Shown here one piece after another: positions 24,299-33,013 of a stretch of 64,000 nt of DNA. The notes beneath the pieces are model-generated. The model made no database searches, had not been told where the DNA came from, and saw nothing but the letters and a program-made list of their open reading frames with translations. Source of the stretch: Streptomyces sp. WAC 01529. Lineage in GTDB: Bacteria > Actinomycetota > Actinomycetes > Streptomycetales > Streptomycetaceae. Made by a program: the position numbers and the translations under genes. Where the stretch lies: positions 7,467,001 through 7,531,000 of the forward strand of contig NZ_CP029617.1 in assembly GCF_003945545.1 (NCBI RefSeq). Reading direction: 5' to 3'. Within the stretch, counting starts at the first letter, position 1; each line of letters starts with the position of its first letter.

Positions 24299-25237
24299 GT
24301 GAGTGAGACAACGCATGACGGCGGAGTCGCGGTGACAGCATCCCCGTCGACACCGCCGCCCGATGACGGGCTCTCCCGCGCCGAACTCGCCGCCAAGTAC
24401 GGTCTGACCGTCAGCGGCGCACGGCCCGGACTTTTCGAGTACGTCCGCCAGCTCTGGGGACGGCGCCACTTCATCCTCGCCTTCTCCCAGGCCAAGCTCA
24501 CCGCCCAGTACAGCCAGGCCAAGCTCGGCCAGCTGTGGCAGGTGGCGACGCCGCTCCTGAACGCGCTCGTCTACTTCCTGATCTTCGGCCTGATCCTGGA
24601 GGCCGACCGGGGCTTCGAGCGCGAGGTCTACATCCCGTTCCTGGTCACGGGTGTCTTCGTCTTCACCTTCACGCAGAGCTCGGTGATGGCGGGCGTCCGG
24701 GCGATCTCGGGCAACCTCGGCCTGGTGCGCGCGCTGCACTTCCCGCGCGCCTCGCTGCCGGTCTCCTTCTCGCTCCAGCAGCTCCAGCAGCTGCTCTTCT
24801 CGATGATCGTGCTGTTCCTCATCACGATCGGCTTCGGCAGCTACCCCAGGCTGTCGTGGCTGCTGATCGTCCCGGTCCTGGTGCTCCAGTTCCTCTTCAA
24901 CACCGGCCTCGCGATGATCATGGCGAGGCTCGGCAGCAAGACCCCCGACCTCGCGCAGCTGATGCCCTTCGTGATGCGTACGTGGATGTACGCGTCCGGC
25001 GTGATGTTCTCCATCCCGGTCATGCTGGAGGACCACCCCGACTGGATCGCGGACATCCTCCAGTGGAACCCGGCCGCCATCTACATGGACCTGATGCGCT
25101 TCGCGCTCATCGACGGCTACGGCTCCGAGAACCTGCCGCCGCACGTCTGGGCGGTCGCGGGCGGCTGGGCCGTCCTGCTCGCCGTCGGCGGCTTCGTGTA
25201 TTTCTGGAAGGCTGAGGAGCGGTACGGCCGTGGCTGA
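24299..25237 (+). CDS. ABC-2 type permease, polysaccharide/teichoic acid exporter (TagG/Wzm-like)
   Basis: 312 residues. A 60-residue cytoplasmic N-terminus ends with VRQLWGRRHFILAFSQAKLT, the amphipathic lead-in typical of Wzm/TagG permeases. Six membrane helices follow (LLNALVYFLIFGLILEA, YIPFLVTGVFVFTFTQSSVM, and so on). It forms the membrane channel for export of a lipid-linked polymer with the ATPase encoded next. GTG 24299 has only a weak GAAAG upstream; a 95-bp gap to the GT2 gene could hold an internal promoter. Family call firm, cargo inferred from the operon. Confidence 0.87.
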   Translation: MSETTHDGGVAVTASPSTPPPDDGLSRAELAAKYGLTVSGARPGLFEYVRQLWGRRHFILAFSQAKLTAQYSQAKLGQLWQVATPLLNALVYFLIFGLILEADRGFEREVYIPFLVTGVFVFTFTQSSVMAGVRAISGNLGLVRALHFPRASLPVSFSLQQLQQLLFSMIVLFLITIGFGSYPRLSWLLIVPVLVLQFLFNTGLAMIMARLGSKTPDLAQLMPFVMRTWMYASGVMFSIPVMLEDHPDWIADILQWNPAAIYMDLMRFALIDGYGSENLPPHVWAVAGGWAVLLAVGGFVYFWKAEERYGRG

Positions 25238-26039
25238 TGAGAAGACCCCCGACCTCGACAAGGGCGGCGACGCCTCCAAGGCGCACATCCCCACCGTCAT
25301 CGCCGACGAGCTGCACATCGTCTACCGCGTCAACGGCGCGAAGACCGGCAAGGGCAGTGCCACCTCCGCGCTGAGCCGCATCCTCAGGCGCGGCGAGGAG
25401 CGCGGTGTGCGCAAGGTGCACGCCGTGCGCGGCGTCAGCTTCACCGCCTACCGCGGCGAGGCCATCGGCCTGATCGGCTCGAACGGCTCCGGCAAGTCGA
25501 CCCTACTGCGCGCCATCGCGGGCCTGCTCCCCGCCGAGAAGGGCAAGGTCTACACCGACGGCCAGCCCTCGCTGCTCGGCGTGAACGCGGCCCTGATGAA
25601 CGACCTGACGGGCGAGCGCAACGTCATCCTCGGCGGGCTCGCGATGGGCATGTCCCGCGAGCAGGTCAAGGCGCGCTACCAGGAGATCGTCGACTTCTCC
25701 GGGATCAACGAGAAGGGTGACTTCATCACCCTGCCGATGCGCACGTACTCCTCCGGCATGGCGGCCCGCCTGCGGTTCTCCATCGCGGCCGCCAAGGACC
25801 ACGACGTCCTGATGATCGACGAGGCCCTGGCCACCGGCGACCGCAAGTTCCAGAAGCGCTCCGAGGCCCGCATCCGCGAGCTGCGCAAGGAGGCCGGCAC
25901 GGTCTTCCTCGTCAGCCACAACAACAAGTCCATCCGGGACACCTGCGACCGCGTGCTCTGGCTGGAGCGCGGCGAGCTGCGCATGGACGGGCCGACCGAC
26001 GAGGTCATCAAGGAGTACGAGAAGTTCACGGGCAAGTAG
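25230..26039 (+). CDS. ABC transporter ATP-binding protein, polysaccharide/teichoic acid exporter (TagH/Wzt-like)
   Basis: 269 residues, single ABC domain: Walker A LIGSNGSGKSTLLRAI (about residue 90), signature TYSSGMAARLRFSIA, Walker B DVLMIDEALATGD and H-loop FLVSHNNKSI. The MIDEALATGD form and a late Walker A are typical of TagH/RfbE-type polysaccharide exporters rather than importers. There is no C-terminal carbohydrate-binding domain, so export probably does not depend on a chain-end cap. It overlaps the permease gene by 8 bp with a GAGGAG site. Last gene of the operon; a strong terminator follows. Confidence 0.9.
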   Translation: MADEKTPDLDKGGDASKAHIPTVIADELHIVYRVNGAKTGKGSATSALSRILRRGEERGVRKVHAVRGVSFTAYRGEAIGLIGSNGSGKSTLLRAIAGLLPAEKGKVYTDGQPSLLGVNAALMNDLTGERNVILGGLAMGMSREQVKARYQEIVDFSGINEKGDFITLPMRTYSSGMAARLRFSIAAAKDHDVLMIDEALATGDRKFQKRSEARIRELRKEAGTVFLVSHNNKSIRDTCDRVLWLERGELRMDGPTDEVIKEYEKFTGK

Positions 26040-26075
26040 CCCGATTGCGCCATCGAGGACCCACTCGTTCGAGGA

Positions 26076-26110
26076 CAGGGCCCCGCCGGGAGGATTCCGG
26101 CGGGGCCCTG
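26076..26110 (+). terminator. Terminator of the phosphoglycan/exporter operon
   Basis: CAGGGCCCCGCCGG (26076-26089) pairs perfectly with 26097-26110 around a 7-nt loop, 36 nt after the ATPase stop. A 14-bp GC-rich stem without U tract. Confidence 0.85.
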
Positions 26111-26385
26111 CCGTCCGTGCGGGCCCGCCGCGTCCCACCCGTTTCCCAACTTCCCGGCGCACGGGGAAGGTTGACGCCAATCGGTGTGTTGTTGTGATGT
26201 GCCGAACACCCCGACGAAGCGTGCGGGGTTGTACAACGTAAGCTGTACCGGTGCTGATTCGCGGCAAGTCGGGCGATATGGAGCGATGCCCCGGCCGGGC
26301 CACGGCCCGCCTCGGACAGGGCCGGGCGGCGTGTCCGAAATAGGATGTATTGAGTCGGCAGTGTAGAACGGGAGATGTGACGGCA
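26111..26385 (+). promoter_or_regulatory. Promoter region of the hopanoid cluster
   Basis: The 275 bases between the terminator and hpnC hold no gene. A TTGACG hexamer at 26171-26176 is followed 18 bp later by TGATGT (26195-26200), a possible sigma-70-type promoter. An 8-bp palindrome TTGTACAA lies at 26229-26236 and a partly related GCTGTACC follows it. GGGAG at 26370-26374 is the ribosome-binding site for hpnC. No riboswitch fold was recognised. Confidence 0.4.
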
Positions 26386-27285
26386 ATGGCTACGGATGAT
26401 CTCCGGCTCCGCGATGCATCCGCCGTCCTCGACAAGGCCGCGGGCGAGAACTTCCCCGTGGCCCCCTTCTTCCTGCCCCGCGCCTGGCGCGACGACCTCA
26501 TGGCCGTCTACGGCGTGGTGCGGCTCATCGACGACATCGGCGACAGCGACCTCGCCCCCGAGGCCGCACACGCCCGCTATCTCGGCCTCGACCCGGCCCA
26601 CGCCGACGACCCGCCGCGGCTGCTCGACGCCGTCGAGGCCGACCTCGGCAGGCTTTTCGACGGCGGCGAACCCGGACATCCGCTGGTGCGGGCCCTGCGG
26701 CCCACCGCCGACCGCACGGCCGTGACGATCGACCCCTTCCTCGGACTGATCGCGGCCAACCGCCAGGACCAGCACGTCACGCGCTACGAGACCTTCGACG
26801 ACCTCGTGGCGTACTGCGCGCTCTCGGCGAACCCCATCGGCCGCCTGGTCCTCGCCATCACCGGCACCACCACCCCCGAACGCCTTCGCCTCTCCGACGC
26901 CGTCTGCACCGCACTGCAGATCGTCGAGCACATCCAGGACGTCGCCGAGGACCTGCGGCGCGACCGCATCTACCTGCCGATCGAGGACATGTTGCGCTTC
27001 CACGTCAGCGAGGCCGACCTGGCCGCGCCCACAGCGGGCGCATCGGTGCGCGCACTGGTCGCATACGAAACAGAACGCGCCCGGTGCCTCCTGAATGAAG
27101 GCACCCCCCTCGTGGGTAGCGTCCACGGCAGGCTGAAGCTGCTGCTGGCCGGCTTCGTGGCAGGAGGGAGGGCGGCGGCCCAGGCGATCGCCGCCGCCGG
27201 ATACGACGTACTTCCCGGTCCACCCAAGCCCACCAAGCCCCGCCTGCTGCGCGAGGCCGGGGCGGTTCTGCGAGGAGAGGGGTGA
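26386..27285 (+). CDS. hpnC: Hydroxysqualene synthase HpnC
   Basis: 299 residues of the trans-prenyltransferase head-to-head (squalene/phytoene synthase) family. Two Asp-rich motifs are visible: RLIDDIGDSDLAPE (about residue 50) and HIQDVAEDLRRDRIYLPIED. Position as first of the HpnC-HpnD-HpnE trio identifies it as the enzyme that converts presqualene diphosphate to hydroxysqualene. ATG 26386 is chosen over GTG 26377 because GGGAG at 26370-26374 is too close to the GTG. It overlaps hpnD by 4 bp. Confidence 0.9.
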   Translation: MATDDLRLRDASAVLDKAAGENFPVAPFFLPRAWRDDLMAVYGVVRLIDDIGDSDLAPEAAHARYLGLDPAHADDPPRLLDAVEADLGRLFDGGEPGHPLVRALRPTADRTAVTIDPFLGLIAANRQDQHVTRYETFDDLVAYCALSANPIGRLVLAITGTTTPERLRLSDAVCTALQIVEHIQDVAEDLRRDRIYLPIEDMLRFHVSEADLAAPTAGASVRALVAYETERARCLLNEGTPLVGSVHGRLKLLLAGFVAGGRAAAQAIAAAGYDVLPGPPKPTKPRLLREAGAVLRGEG

Positions 27286-28232
27286 GCCGGGCCGTGGAGT
27301 CAGATCCGCAGGTGTCCGCGCCGGTGCTCGCCGCGTACAGCTACTGCGAGACCGTCACCGGACAGCAGGCGCGCAACTTCGCGTACGGCATCCGGCTGCT
27401 GCCGGCACCCAAGCGGCGCGCCATGTCCGCGCTCTACGCCCTCTCCCGGCGCGTGGACGACATCGGCGACGGCGCGCTCGCGCCGGAGGTCAAGGCGGAC
27501 CGGCTCGACGAGACCCGGCAGCTCCTCGCCCGGATCCGCGAGGGAGCGGTGGACGAGGACGACACCGACCCGGTGGCCGTCGCCCTCGCCCACGCCGCGG
27601 GGCACTTCCCCATCCCGATGGAGGGGCTCGACGAACTCATCGACGGCGTCCTGATGGACGTACGCGGTGAGACGTACGAGACATGGGAGGACCTGAAGGC
27701 CTACTGCCGCTGTGTCGCCGGGGCCATCGGACGGCTCTCGCTCGGTGTGTTCGGTACGGAGCGGGGGGCGCTCGACGCCGAGCGCGCGCCGGAGTATGCC
27801 GACACACTCGGCCTCGCGCTCCAACTGACCAACATTCTCCGGGACGTTCGCGAGGACGCCGTGGGCGGGCGGACCTATCTGCCCGCCGAGGACCTCGCCA
27901 AATTCGGCTGCTCCGCCGGGTTCTCGGGCTCCACGCCGCCCGCCGGATCCGACTTCACGGGCCTCGTCCACTTCGAGGTGCGCCGCGCCCGCGCCCTGTT
28001 CGCCGAGGGCTACCGCCTGCTCCCCATGCTGGACCGGCGCAGCGGCGCCTGCGTCGCGGCCATGGCGGGCATCTACCGCCGCCTCCTCGACCGCATCGAA
28101 CGGGAGCCGGAGGCCGTCCTGCGCGGGCGCGTCTCGCTGCCGGGCCACGAGAAGGCGTACGTCGCCGTGCGCGGACTGTCCGGCCTCGACGCGCGGACCG
28201 TGTCACGGCAGACGGTCAGGAGGCGCGCGTGA
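27282..28232 (+). CDS. hpnD: Presqualene diphosphate synthase HpnD
   Basis: 316 residues. Asp-rich motifs SRRVDDIGDGALAPE and LTNILRDVREDAVGGRTYLP bind diphosphate-Mg2+; the latter is the classic squalene/phytoene synthase signature. It condenses two farnesyl diphosphates to presqualene diphosphate, feeding HpnC. The GTG overlaps the hpnC stop (GTGA), with a GAGGAGAGG ribosome-binding site. The C-terminal RIEREPEAVLRGRVSLPGHEK is as in other HpnD proteins. Confidence 0.92.
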   Translation: MSRAVESDPQVSAPVLAAYSYCETVTGQQARNFAYGIRLLPAPKRRAMSALYALSRRVDDIGDGALAPEVKADRLDETRQLLARIREGAVDEDDTDPVAVALAHAAGHFPIPMEGLDELIDGVLMDVRGETYETWEDLKAYCRCVAGAIGRLSLGVFGTERGALDAERAPEYADTLGLALQLTNILRDVREDAVGGRTYLPAEDLAKFGCSAGFSGSTPPAGSDFTGLVHFEVRRARALFAEGYRLLPMLDRRSGACVAAMAGIYRRLLDRIEREPEAVLRGRVSLPGHEKAYVAVRGLSGLDARTVSRQTVRRRA

Positions 28233-28341
28233 GGTGCGGCAGAGGAAGCCGGGCGGCGGCTCAGGCGGCCCCCGTGAAGCGGTGGGCAACCCTCCGCTCC
28301 ATGGTCGCGTCCCAGACTGCGACAGCCGAAAGGGAGGGCGC

Positions 28342-29766
28342 GTGAACAGCGAGGACATGCGGCCCGACGGGCTGCCCGCGGATGCCGGAGGCCGCCCTGG
28401 TGGGGCGGCCGCCGTAGTGATCGGCGGCGGGCTCGCCGGGATCACCGCCGCGCTCTCGCTGGCCGACGCGGGACTGCGCGTGACGCTCCTGGAGGGGCGA
28501 CCGCGCCTCGGCGGCCTCGCGTTCTCCTTCCGGCGCGGCGAGCTGACCGTCGACAACGGCCAGCACGTCTACCTGCGCTGCTGCACCGCCTACCGGTGGT
28601 TCCTCGACCGCGTCGAGGGCGCGCACCTGGCGCCCTTGCAGGAACGTCTCGACGTGCCCGTGCTCGACGCCGACCGCAACCGCCTCGGACGGCTGCGCCG
28701 CGCCGAGCTGCCCGTGCCGCTGCATCTGGCGTCGAGCCTCGCCACGTATCCGCACCTCTCGCTCGCCGAGCGCGCCAAGGTGGGCCGCGCGGCGCTCGCC
28801 CTCAAGGGGCTCGACCCGGCCGACCCCGTCCTCGACGGCCAGGACTTCGGCAGCTGGCTGGCCAGGCACGGCCAGTCACCGCGCGCCATCGAGGCCCTGT
28901 GGGACCTGGTGGGCGTCGCCACCCTCAACGCCGTCGCGGGGGACGCCTCGCTCGGGCTCGCCGCGATGGTGTTCAAGACCGGGCTGCTCTCCGACCCGGG
29001 CGCCGCCGACATCGGCTGGTCCCGGGTGCCACTCGGCGAGCTGCACGACACGCTGGCCCGCAAGGCGCTCGACTCCGCGGGCGTGCGCACCGAACTTCGG
29101 GCACGCGTCACTTCCCTCTCCCGTACGGGCGACGGCGGCTGGCGCGTGCAGGTGCCCGGCGAGACCATCGAGGCCGACACCGTCGTGCTCGCCGTGCCGC
29201 AGCACGAGGCGCACGACCTGCTCCCCGACGGCGCGCTCGACCACCCCGACCGGCTCCTCGACATCGACAACGCGCCGATCCTCAACGTCCACGTCGTCTA
29301 CGACAGGAAGGTGCTGAAGCGGCCGTTCTTCGCCGCCCTCGGCACACCCGTCCAGTGGGTCTTCGACCGGACCGAGGCGTCCGGCCTCACCGATGGGCAG
29401 TACCTCGCGCTCTCGCAGTCCGCCGCGCGGGACGAGATCGACGCGCCCGTCGCCGCGCTGCGCGAGCGCTATCTGCCGGAGCTGGAGCGGCTGCTGCCCG
29501 CCGCGCACGGCGCGGAGGTACGGGACTTCTTCGTCACCCGCGAGCGCACGGCGACCTTCGCCCCCACCCCCGGCGTCGGCAGGCTCAGGCCCGCGGCCCG
29601 CACCAAGGCCCGCGGCCTCTACCTCGCGGGCGCGTGGACCGCCACCGGCTGGCCCGCGACCATGGAGAGCGCCGTACGCAGCGGCATCAGCGCGGCCGAG
29701 GCCGCACTCCGCGCACTCGACCGCCCCCGTGACCACCTCTTCGCATTCGAGGAGGCGACGGCGTGA
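28342..29766 (+). CDS. hpnE: Hydroxysqualene dehydroxylase HpnE (FAD-dependent)
   Basis: 474 residues, flavin amine-oxidase/phytoene-desaturase fold. The FAD-binding dinucleotide motif is VVIGGGLAGITAALSLADAG with RPRLGGLAFSFRRGELTVDN, and the C-terminal FAD motif is GLYLAGAWTATGWPATMESA. It reduces hydroxysqualene to squalene in the three-enzyme bacterial route. GTG 28342 is supported by AAGGGAGGG 4-6 nt upstream; longer in-frame extensions to 28234 lack a site. A 109-bp gap follows hpnD; no known riboswitch was recognised in it. Confidence 0.9.
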   Translation: MNSEDMRPDGLPADAGGRPGGAAAVVIGGGLAGITAALSLADAGLRVTLLEGRPRLGGLAFSFRRGELTVDNGQHVYLRCCTAYRWFLDRVEGAHLAPLQERLDVPVLDADRNRLGRLRRAELPVPLHLASSLATYPHLSLAERAKVGRAALALKGLDPADPVLDGQDFGSWLARHGQSPRAIEALWDLVGVATLNAVAGDASLGLAAMVFKTGLLSDPGAADIGWSRVPLGELHDTLARKALDSAGVRTELRARVTSLSRTGDGGWRVQVPGETIEADTVVLAVPQHEAHDLLPDGALDHPDRLLDIDNAPILNVHVVYDRKVLKRPFFAALGTPVQWVFDRTEASGLTDGQYLALSQSAARDEIDAPVAALRERYLPELERLLPAAHGAEVRDFFVTRERTATFAPTPGVGRLRPAARTKARGLYLAGAWTATGWPATMESAVRSGISAAEAALRALDRPRDHLFAFEEATA

Positions 29767-29797
29767 AGCTCGACCTCCTGGGGTCAGGTCCCCAGAG

Positions 29798-29827
29798 AAC
29801 CAGCACCGGAACAACCAGCACCGGAAC
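29798..29827 (+). repeat. Tandem 15-bp duplication before the prenyl synthase start
   Basis: AACCAGCACCGGAAC is repeated exactly twice in tandem, immediately before the AGAGGAG ribosome-binding site for GTG 29841. It is in frame with the upstream GTG 29763 (peptide TSTGTTSTGT). Confidence 0.85.
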
Positions 29828-29840
29828 AAGAGGAGAAACT

Positions 29841-30908
29841 GTGCCGACTGTGCCCTCGGCCGAAACGGCTGCCGACACGGTGGACGTGACCTCACTGCTC
29901 GAGCGCGGAAGGACGCTGGCCACCCCGGTGCTGCGGGCCGCGGTGGACCGTCTCGCGTCGCCCATGGACACCGTCGCCGCCTACCACTTCGGGTGGATCG
30001 ACGCCGCGGGCAACCCGTCCGACGGCGACGGCGGCAAGGCCGTGCGCCCCGCGCTCGCCCTGCTCTCCGCCGAGGCCGCGGGCGCCGCCCCCGAGGTCGG
30101 CGTCCCCGGCGCGGTCGCCGTCGAACTCGTGCACAACTTCTCGCTCCTCCACGACGACCTCATGGACGGCGACGAGCAGCGCCGCCACCGCGACACCGTG
30201 TGGAAGGTGCACGGGCCCGCGCAGGCCATCCTCGTCGGCGACGCCCTCTTCGCGCTCGCCAACGAGATCCTCCTTGAGATCGGCACCGTCGAGGCGGGCC
30301 GCGCCACACGCCGGCTCACCACCGCCACCCGCGCGCTCATCGACGGCCAGGCACAGGACATCTCCTACGAGCACCGCGAGCGGGTCACCGTCGAGGAGTG
30401 CCTGGAGATGGAGGGCAACAAGACCGGCGCCCTGCTCGCCTGCGCCGTCTCCATCGGCGCCGTCCTCGGCGGCGCGGACGACCGCACCGCCGACATCCTG
30501 GAGAAGTACGGCTACCACCTCGGCCTCGCCTTCCAGGCCGTCGACGACCTGCTCGGCATCTGGGGCGACCCGGAGGCCACCGGCAAGCAGACGTGGAGCG
30601 ATCTGCGCCAGCGCAAGAAGTCGCTGCCCGTCGTCGCCGCGCTCGCCGCGGGCGGGCCCGCCTCCGAGCGCCTCGGTGAACTCCTCGCCGCCGACGCCAA
30701 GAGCAGTGACTTCGACACCTTCTCCGAGGAGGAGTTCGCCGCGCGCGCCGCCCTGATCGAAGAGGCCGGCGGACGCGAGTGGACCGCCGAGGAGGCCCGG
30801 CGCCAGCACACCATCGCCATCGAGGCGCTGGACACCGTCGAGATGCCGGACCGGGTGCGGGCGCAGCTCGTCGCGCTCGCCGACTTCGTCGTCGTACGGA
30901 AGAGATGA
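29841..30908 (+). CDS. Polyprenyl (farnesyl/geranylgeranyl-type) diphosphate synthase
   Basis: 355 residues of the isoprenyl diphosphate synthase family. First Asp-rich motif LLHDDLMDGDEQRR, second FQAVDDLLGIWGDPEATGK, with GDGGKAVRPALALL near the N-terminus. It condenses DMAPP/IPP to the allylic diphosphate used by HpnD, most likely FPP. Two starts compete: GTG 29841 with AGAGGAG upstream, giving an N-terminus like that expected for the family, and GTG 29763, overlapping the hpnE stop with GGAGG 7 nt before it, which adds 26 low-complexity residues. The shorter form is annotated. Chain length is not certain by eye. Confidence 0.88.
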   Translation: MPTVPSAETAADTVDVTSLLERGRTLATPVLRAAVDRLASPMDTVAAYHFGWIDAAGNPSDGDGGKAVRPALALLSAEAAGAAPEVGVPGAVAVELVHNFSLLHDDLMDGDEQRRHRDTVWKVHGPAQAILVGDALFALANEILLEIGTVEAGRATRRLTTATRALIDGQAQDISYEHRERVTVEECLEMEGNKTGALLACAVSIGAVLGGADDRTADILEKYGYHLGLAFQAVDDLLGIWGDPEATGKQTWSDLRQRKKSLPVVAALAAGGPASERLGELLAADAKSSDFDTFSEEEFAARAALIEEAGGREWTAEEARRQHTIAIEALDTVEMPDRVRAQLVALADFVVVRKR

Positions 30909-31009
30909 TCACTATCGGCCAGATATGACTCGCAGTCGCCGGCCGGCGCCCAGCGCGTCGGCCGACGGCGGACCCAGAGCAGAGGAACCGACTGCACGAA
31001 GGGGAAGCC

Positions 31010-33013
31010 ATGACAGCGACGACCGACGGAAGCACCGGAGCGGTGACGCCCCGCGCGGCCTCGGCCAGCCAGTCCACCGACACGATCGCCGCGTCGGCGG
31101 GCGCACGGGACGCCGCCGCGCGCGCCATACAGCGCTCGACCGACTTCCTGCTCTCCCGTCAGGACGCCGAGGGCTGGTGGAAGGGCGACCTCGAGACCAA
31201 TGTGACCATGGACGCCGAGGACCTCCTCCTGCGGCAGTTCCTCGGCATCAGGGACGAGCACACCACGCGCGCCGCCGCGCTCTTCATCCGCGGTGAGCAG
31301 CGCGAGGACGGCACCTGGGCCACGTTCTTCGGCGGCCCCGGCGAACTCTCCACCACCATCGAGGCGTACGTCGCGCTGCGCCTGGCCGGTGACCGGCCCG
31401 ACGAGCCGCACATGGCCAAGGCCGCCGAGTGGGTCAGGGACCGGGGCGGCATCGCCGCGAGCCGCGTCTTCACCCGCATCTGGCTCGCCCTCTTCGGCTG
31501 GTGGAACTGGGACGACCTGCCCGAACTCCCCCCGGAACTCATCTACTTCCCCTCGTGGGTCCCGCTCAACATCTACGACTTCGGCTGCTGGGCCAGGCAG
31601 ACGATAGTGCCGCTCACCATCGTCTCCGCCAAGCGGCCCGTGCGCCCCGCGCCCTTCGCGCTGGACGAGCTGCACACCGACGCGGGCGAGCCGAACCCGG
31701 CCAGAGCACTGGCGCCCGTGGCGAGTTGGGACGGCGTCTTCCAGCGGCTCGACAAGGCGCTGCACGTCTACCACAAGGTCGCGCCGAGACGGCTGCGCAA
31801 GGCCGCGATGAACAGCGCGGCCCGCTGGATCATCGAACGGCAGGAGAACGACGGCTGCTGGGGCGGGATCCAGCCGCCCGCGGTCTACTCGATCATCGCG
31901 CTGCACCTGCTCGGCTACGACCTTGAGCACCCGGTGCTCAAGGCCGGGCTCGCCTCGCTCGACCGGTTCGCCGTCCGGCGCGAGGACGGCGCCCGGATGA
32001 TCGAGGCCTGCCAGTCGCCCGTGTGGGACACCTGCCTCGCGACGATCGCCCTCGCCGACGCCGGACTCCCCGCCGACCACCCGCAGTTGGTCAAGGCCGC
32101 CGACTGGATGCTCGGCGAGCAGGTCGTGCGGCCCGGCGACTGGTCGGTGCGCAGGCCCGGACTGACCCCGGGCGGCTGGGCGTTCGAGTTCCACAACGAC
32201 AACTACCCCGACATCGACGACACCGCCGAGGTCGTCCTCGCGCTGCGCCGGGTCGCGCACCCGGACAAGGAGCGGGTGGACAACGCCATCGAGCGCGGGG
32301 TGCGCTGGACCCTCGGGATGCAGTCGAGGAACGGCGCCTGGGCCGCCTTCGACGTCGACAACACCAGCCCCTTCCCCAACCGGCTGCCGTTCTGCGACTT
32401 CGGCGAGGTCATCGACCCGCCGTCCGCCGACGTCACCGGGCACGTCGTGGAGATGCTCGCCGTCGAGGGCATGTCCCACGATCCGCGCACCCGGCGCGGC
32501 ATCGCGTGGCTGCTCGCCGAACAGGAGGCGAACGGTGCCTGGTTCGGGCGCTGGGGCGTCAACTACGTATACGGAACCGGGTCGGTGGTGCCCGCGCTGA
32601 TCGCGGCCGGGCTGCCCGCCGCGCACGCCTCGATCCGCCGCGCCGTGAGCTGGCTCGAGTCGGTGCAGAACGACGACGGCGGCTGGGGCGAGGACCTGCG
32701 CTCCTACCGCGACCGGGGCTGGGTCGGACACGGCACGTCGACCGCCTCGCAGACCGCCTGGGCGCTGCTCGCGCTGCTGGCGGCGGGCGAGCGCGAGGCC
32801 GCCTCCGTGGAGCGGGGCGTGACGTTCCTCGCCCGGACCCAGCGCGAGGACGGCTCCTGGGACGAGCCGTACTTCACCGGGACCGGCTTCCCCTGGGACT
32901 TCTCCATCAACTACCACCTCTACCGGCAGGTGTTCCCGCTCACCGCGCTCGGCAGGTACGTCAACGGCGAACCGTTCGCGGACGGCCCCGGTCACACGTC
33001 CAAGGGGAGCTGA
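31010..33013 (+). CDS. shc: Squalene-hopene cyclase
   Basis: 667 residues, the terpene cyclase double (alpha,alpha)-barrel. The protonating DxDD motif is in YPDIDDTAEVVLALRR. QW repeats are frequent: QREDGTWATFFGG, QENDGCWGGIQP, QSRNGAWAAFD, QEANGAWFGRWGVNYVYGTG, QNDDGGWGEDL and QREDGSWDEPYFTG. It cyclises squalene to hopene/hopanol at the membrane. ATG 31010 follows AAGGGGAAG. The first 40 residues are an extra Ala/Thr-rich segment. The stop overlaps hpnG by one base (TGATG). Confidence 0.96.
   Translation: MTATTDGSTGAVTPRAASASQSTDTIAASAGARDAAARAIQRSTDFLLSRQDAEGWWKGDLETNVTMDAEDLLLRQFLGIRDEHTTRAAALFIRGEQREDGTWATFFGGPGELSTTIEAYVALRLAGDRPDEPHMAKAAEWVRDRGGIAASRVFTRIWLALFGWWNWDDLPELPPELIYFPSWVPLNIYDFGCWARQTIVPLTIVSAKRPVRPAPFALDELHTDAGEPNPARALAPVASWDGVFQRLDKALHVYHKVAPRRLRKAAMNSAARWIIERQENDGCWGGIQPPAVYSIIALHLLGYDLEHPVLKAGLASLDRFAVRREDGARMIEACQSPVWDTCLATIALADAGLPADHPQLVKAADWMLGEQVVRPGDWSVRRPGLTPGGWAFEFHNDNYPDIDDTAEVVLALRRVAHPDKERVDNAIERGVRWTLGMQSRNGAWAAFDVDNTSPFPNRLPFCDFGEVIDPPSADVTGHVVEMLAVEGMSHDPRTRRGIAWLLAEQEANGAWFGRWGVNYVYGTGSVVPALIAAGLPAAHASIRRAVSWLESVQNDDGGWGEDLRSYRDRGWVGHGTSTASQTAWALLALLAAGEREAASVERGVTFLARTQREDGSWDEPYFTGTGFPWDFSINYHLYRQVFPLTALGRYVNGEPFADGPGHTSKGS

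Noticed and set aside
28233..28341. Cobalamin or other riboswitch before hpnE
   Set aside because: Only 109 bp and no recognisable conserved riboswitch core.
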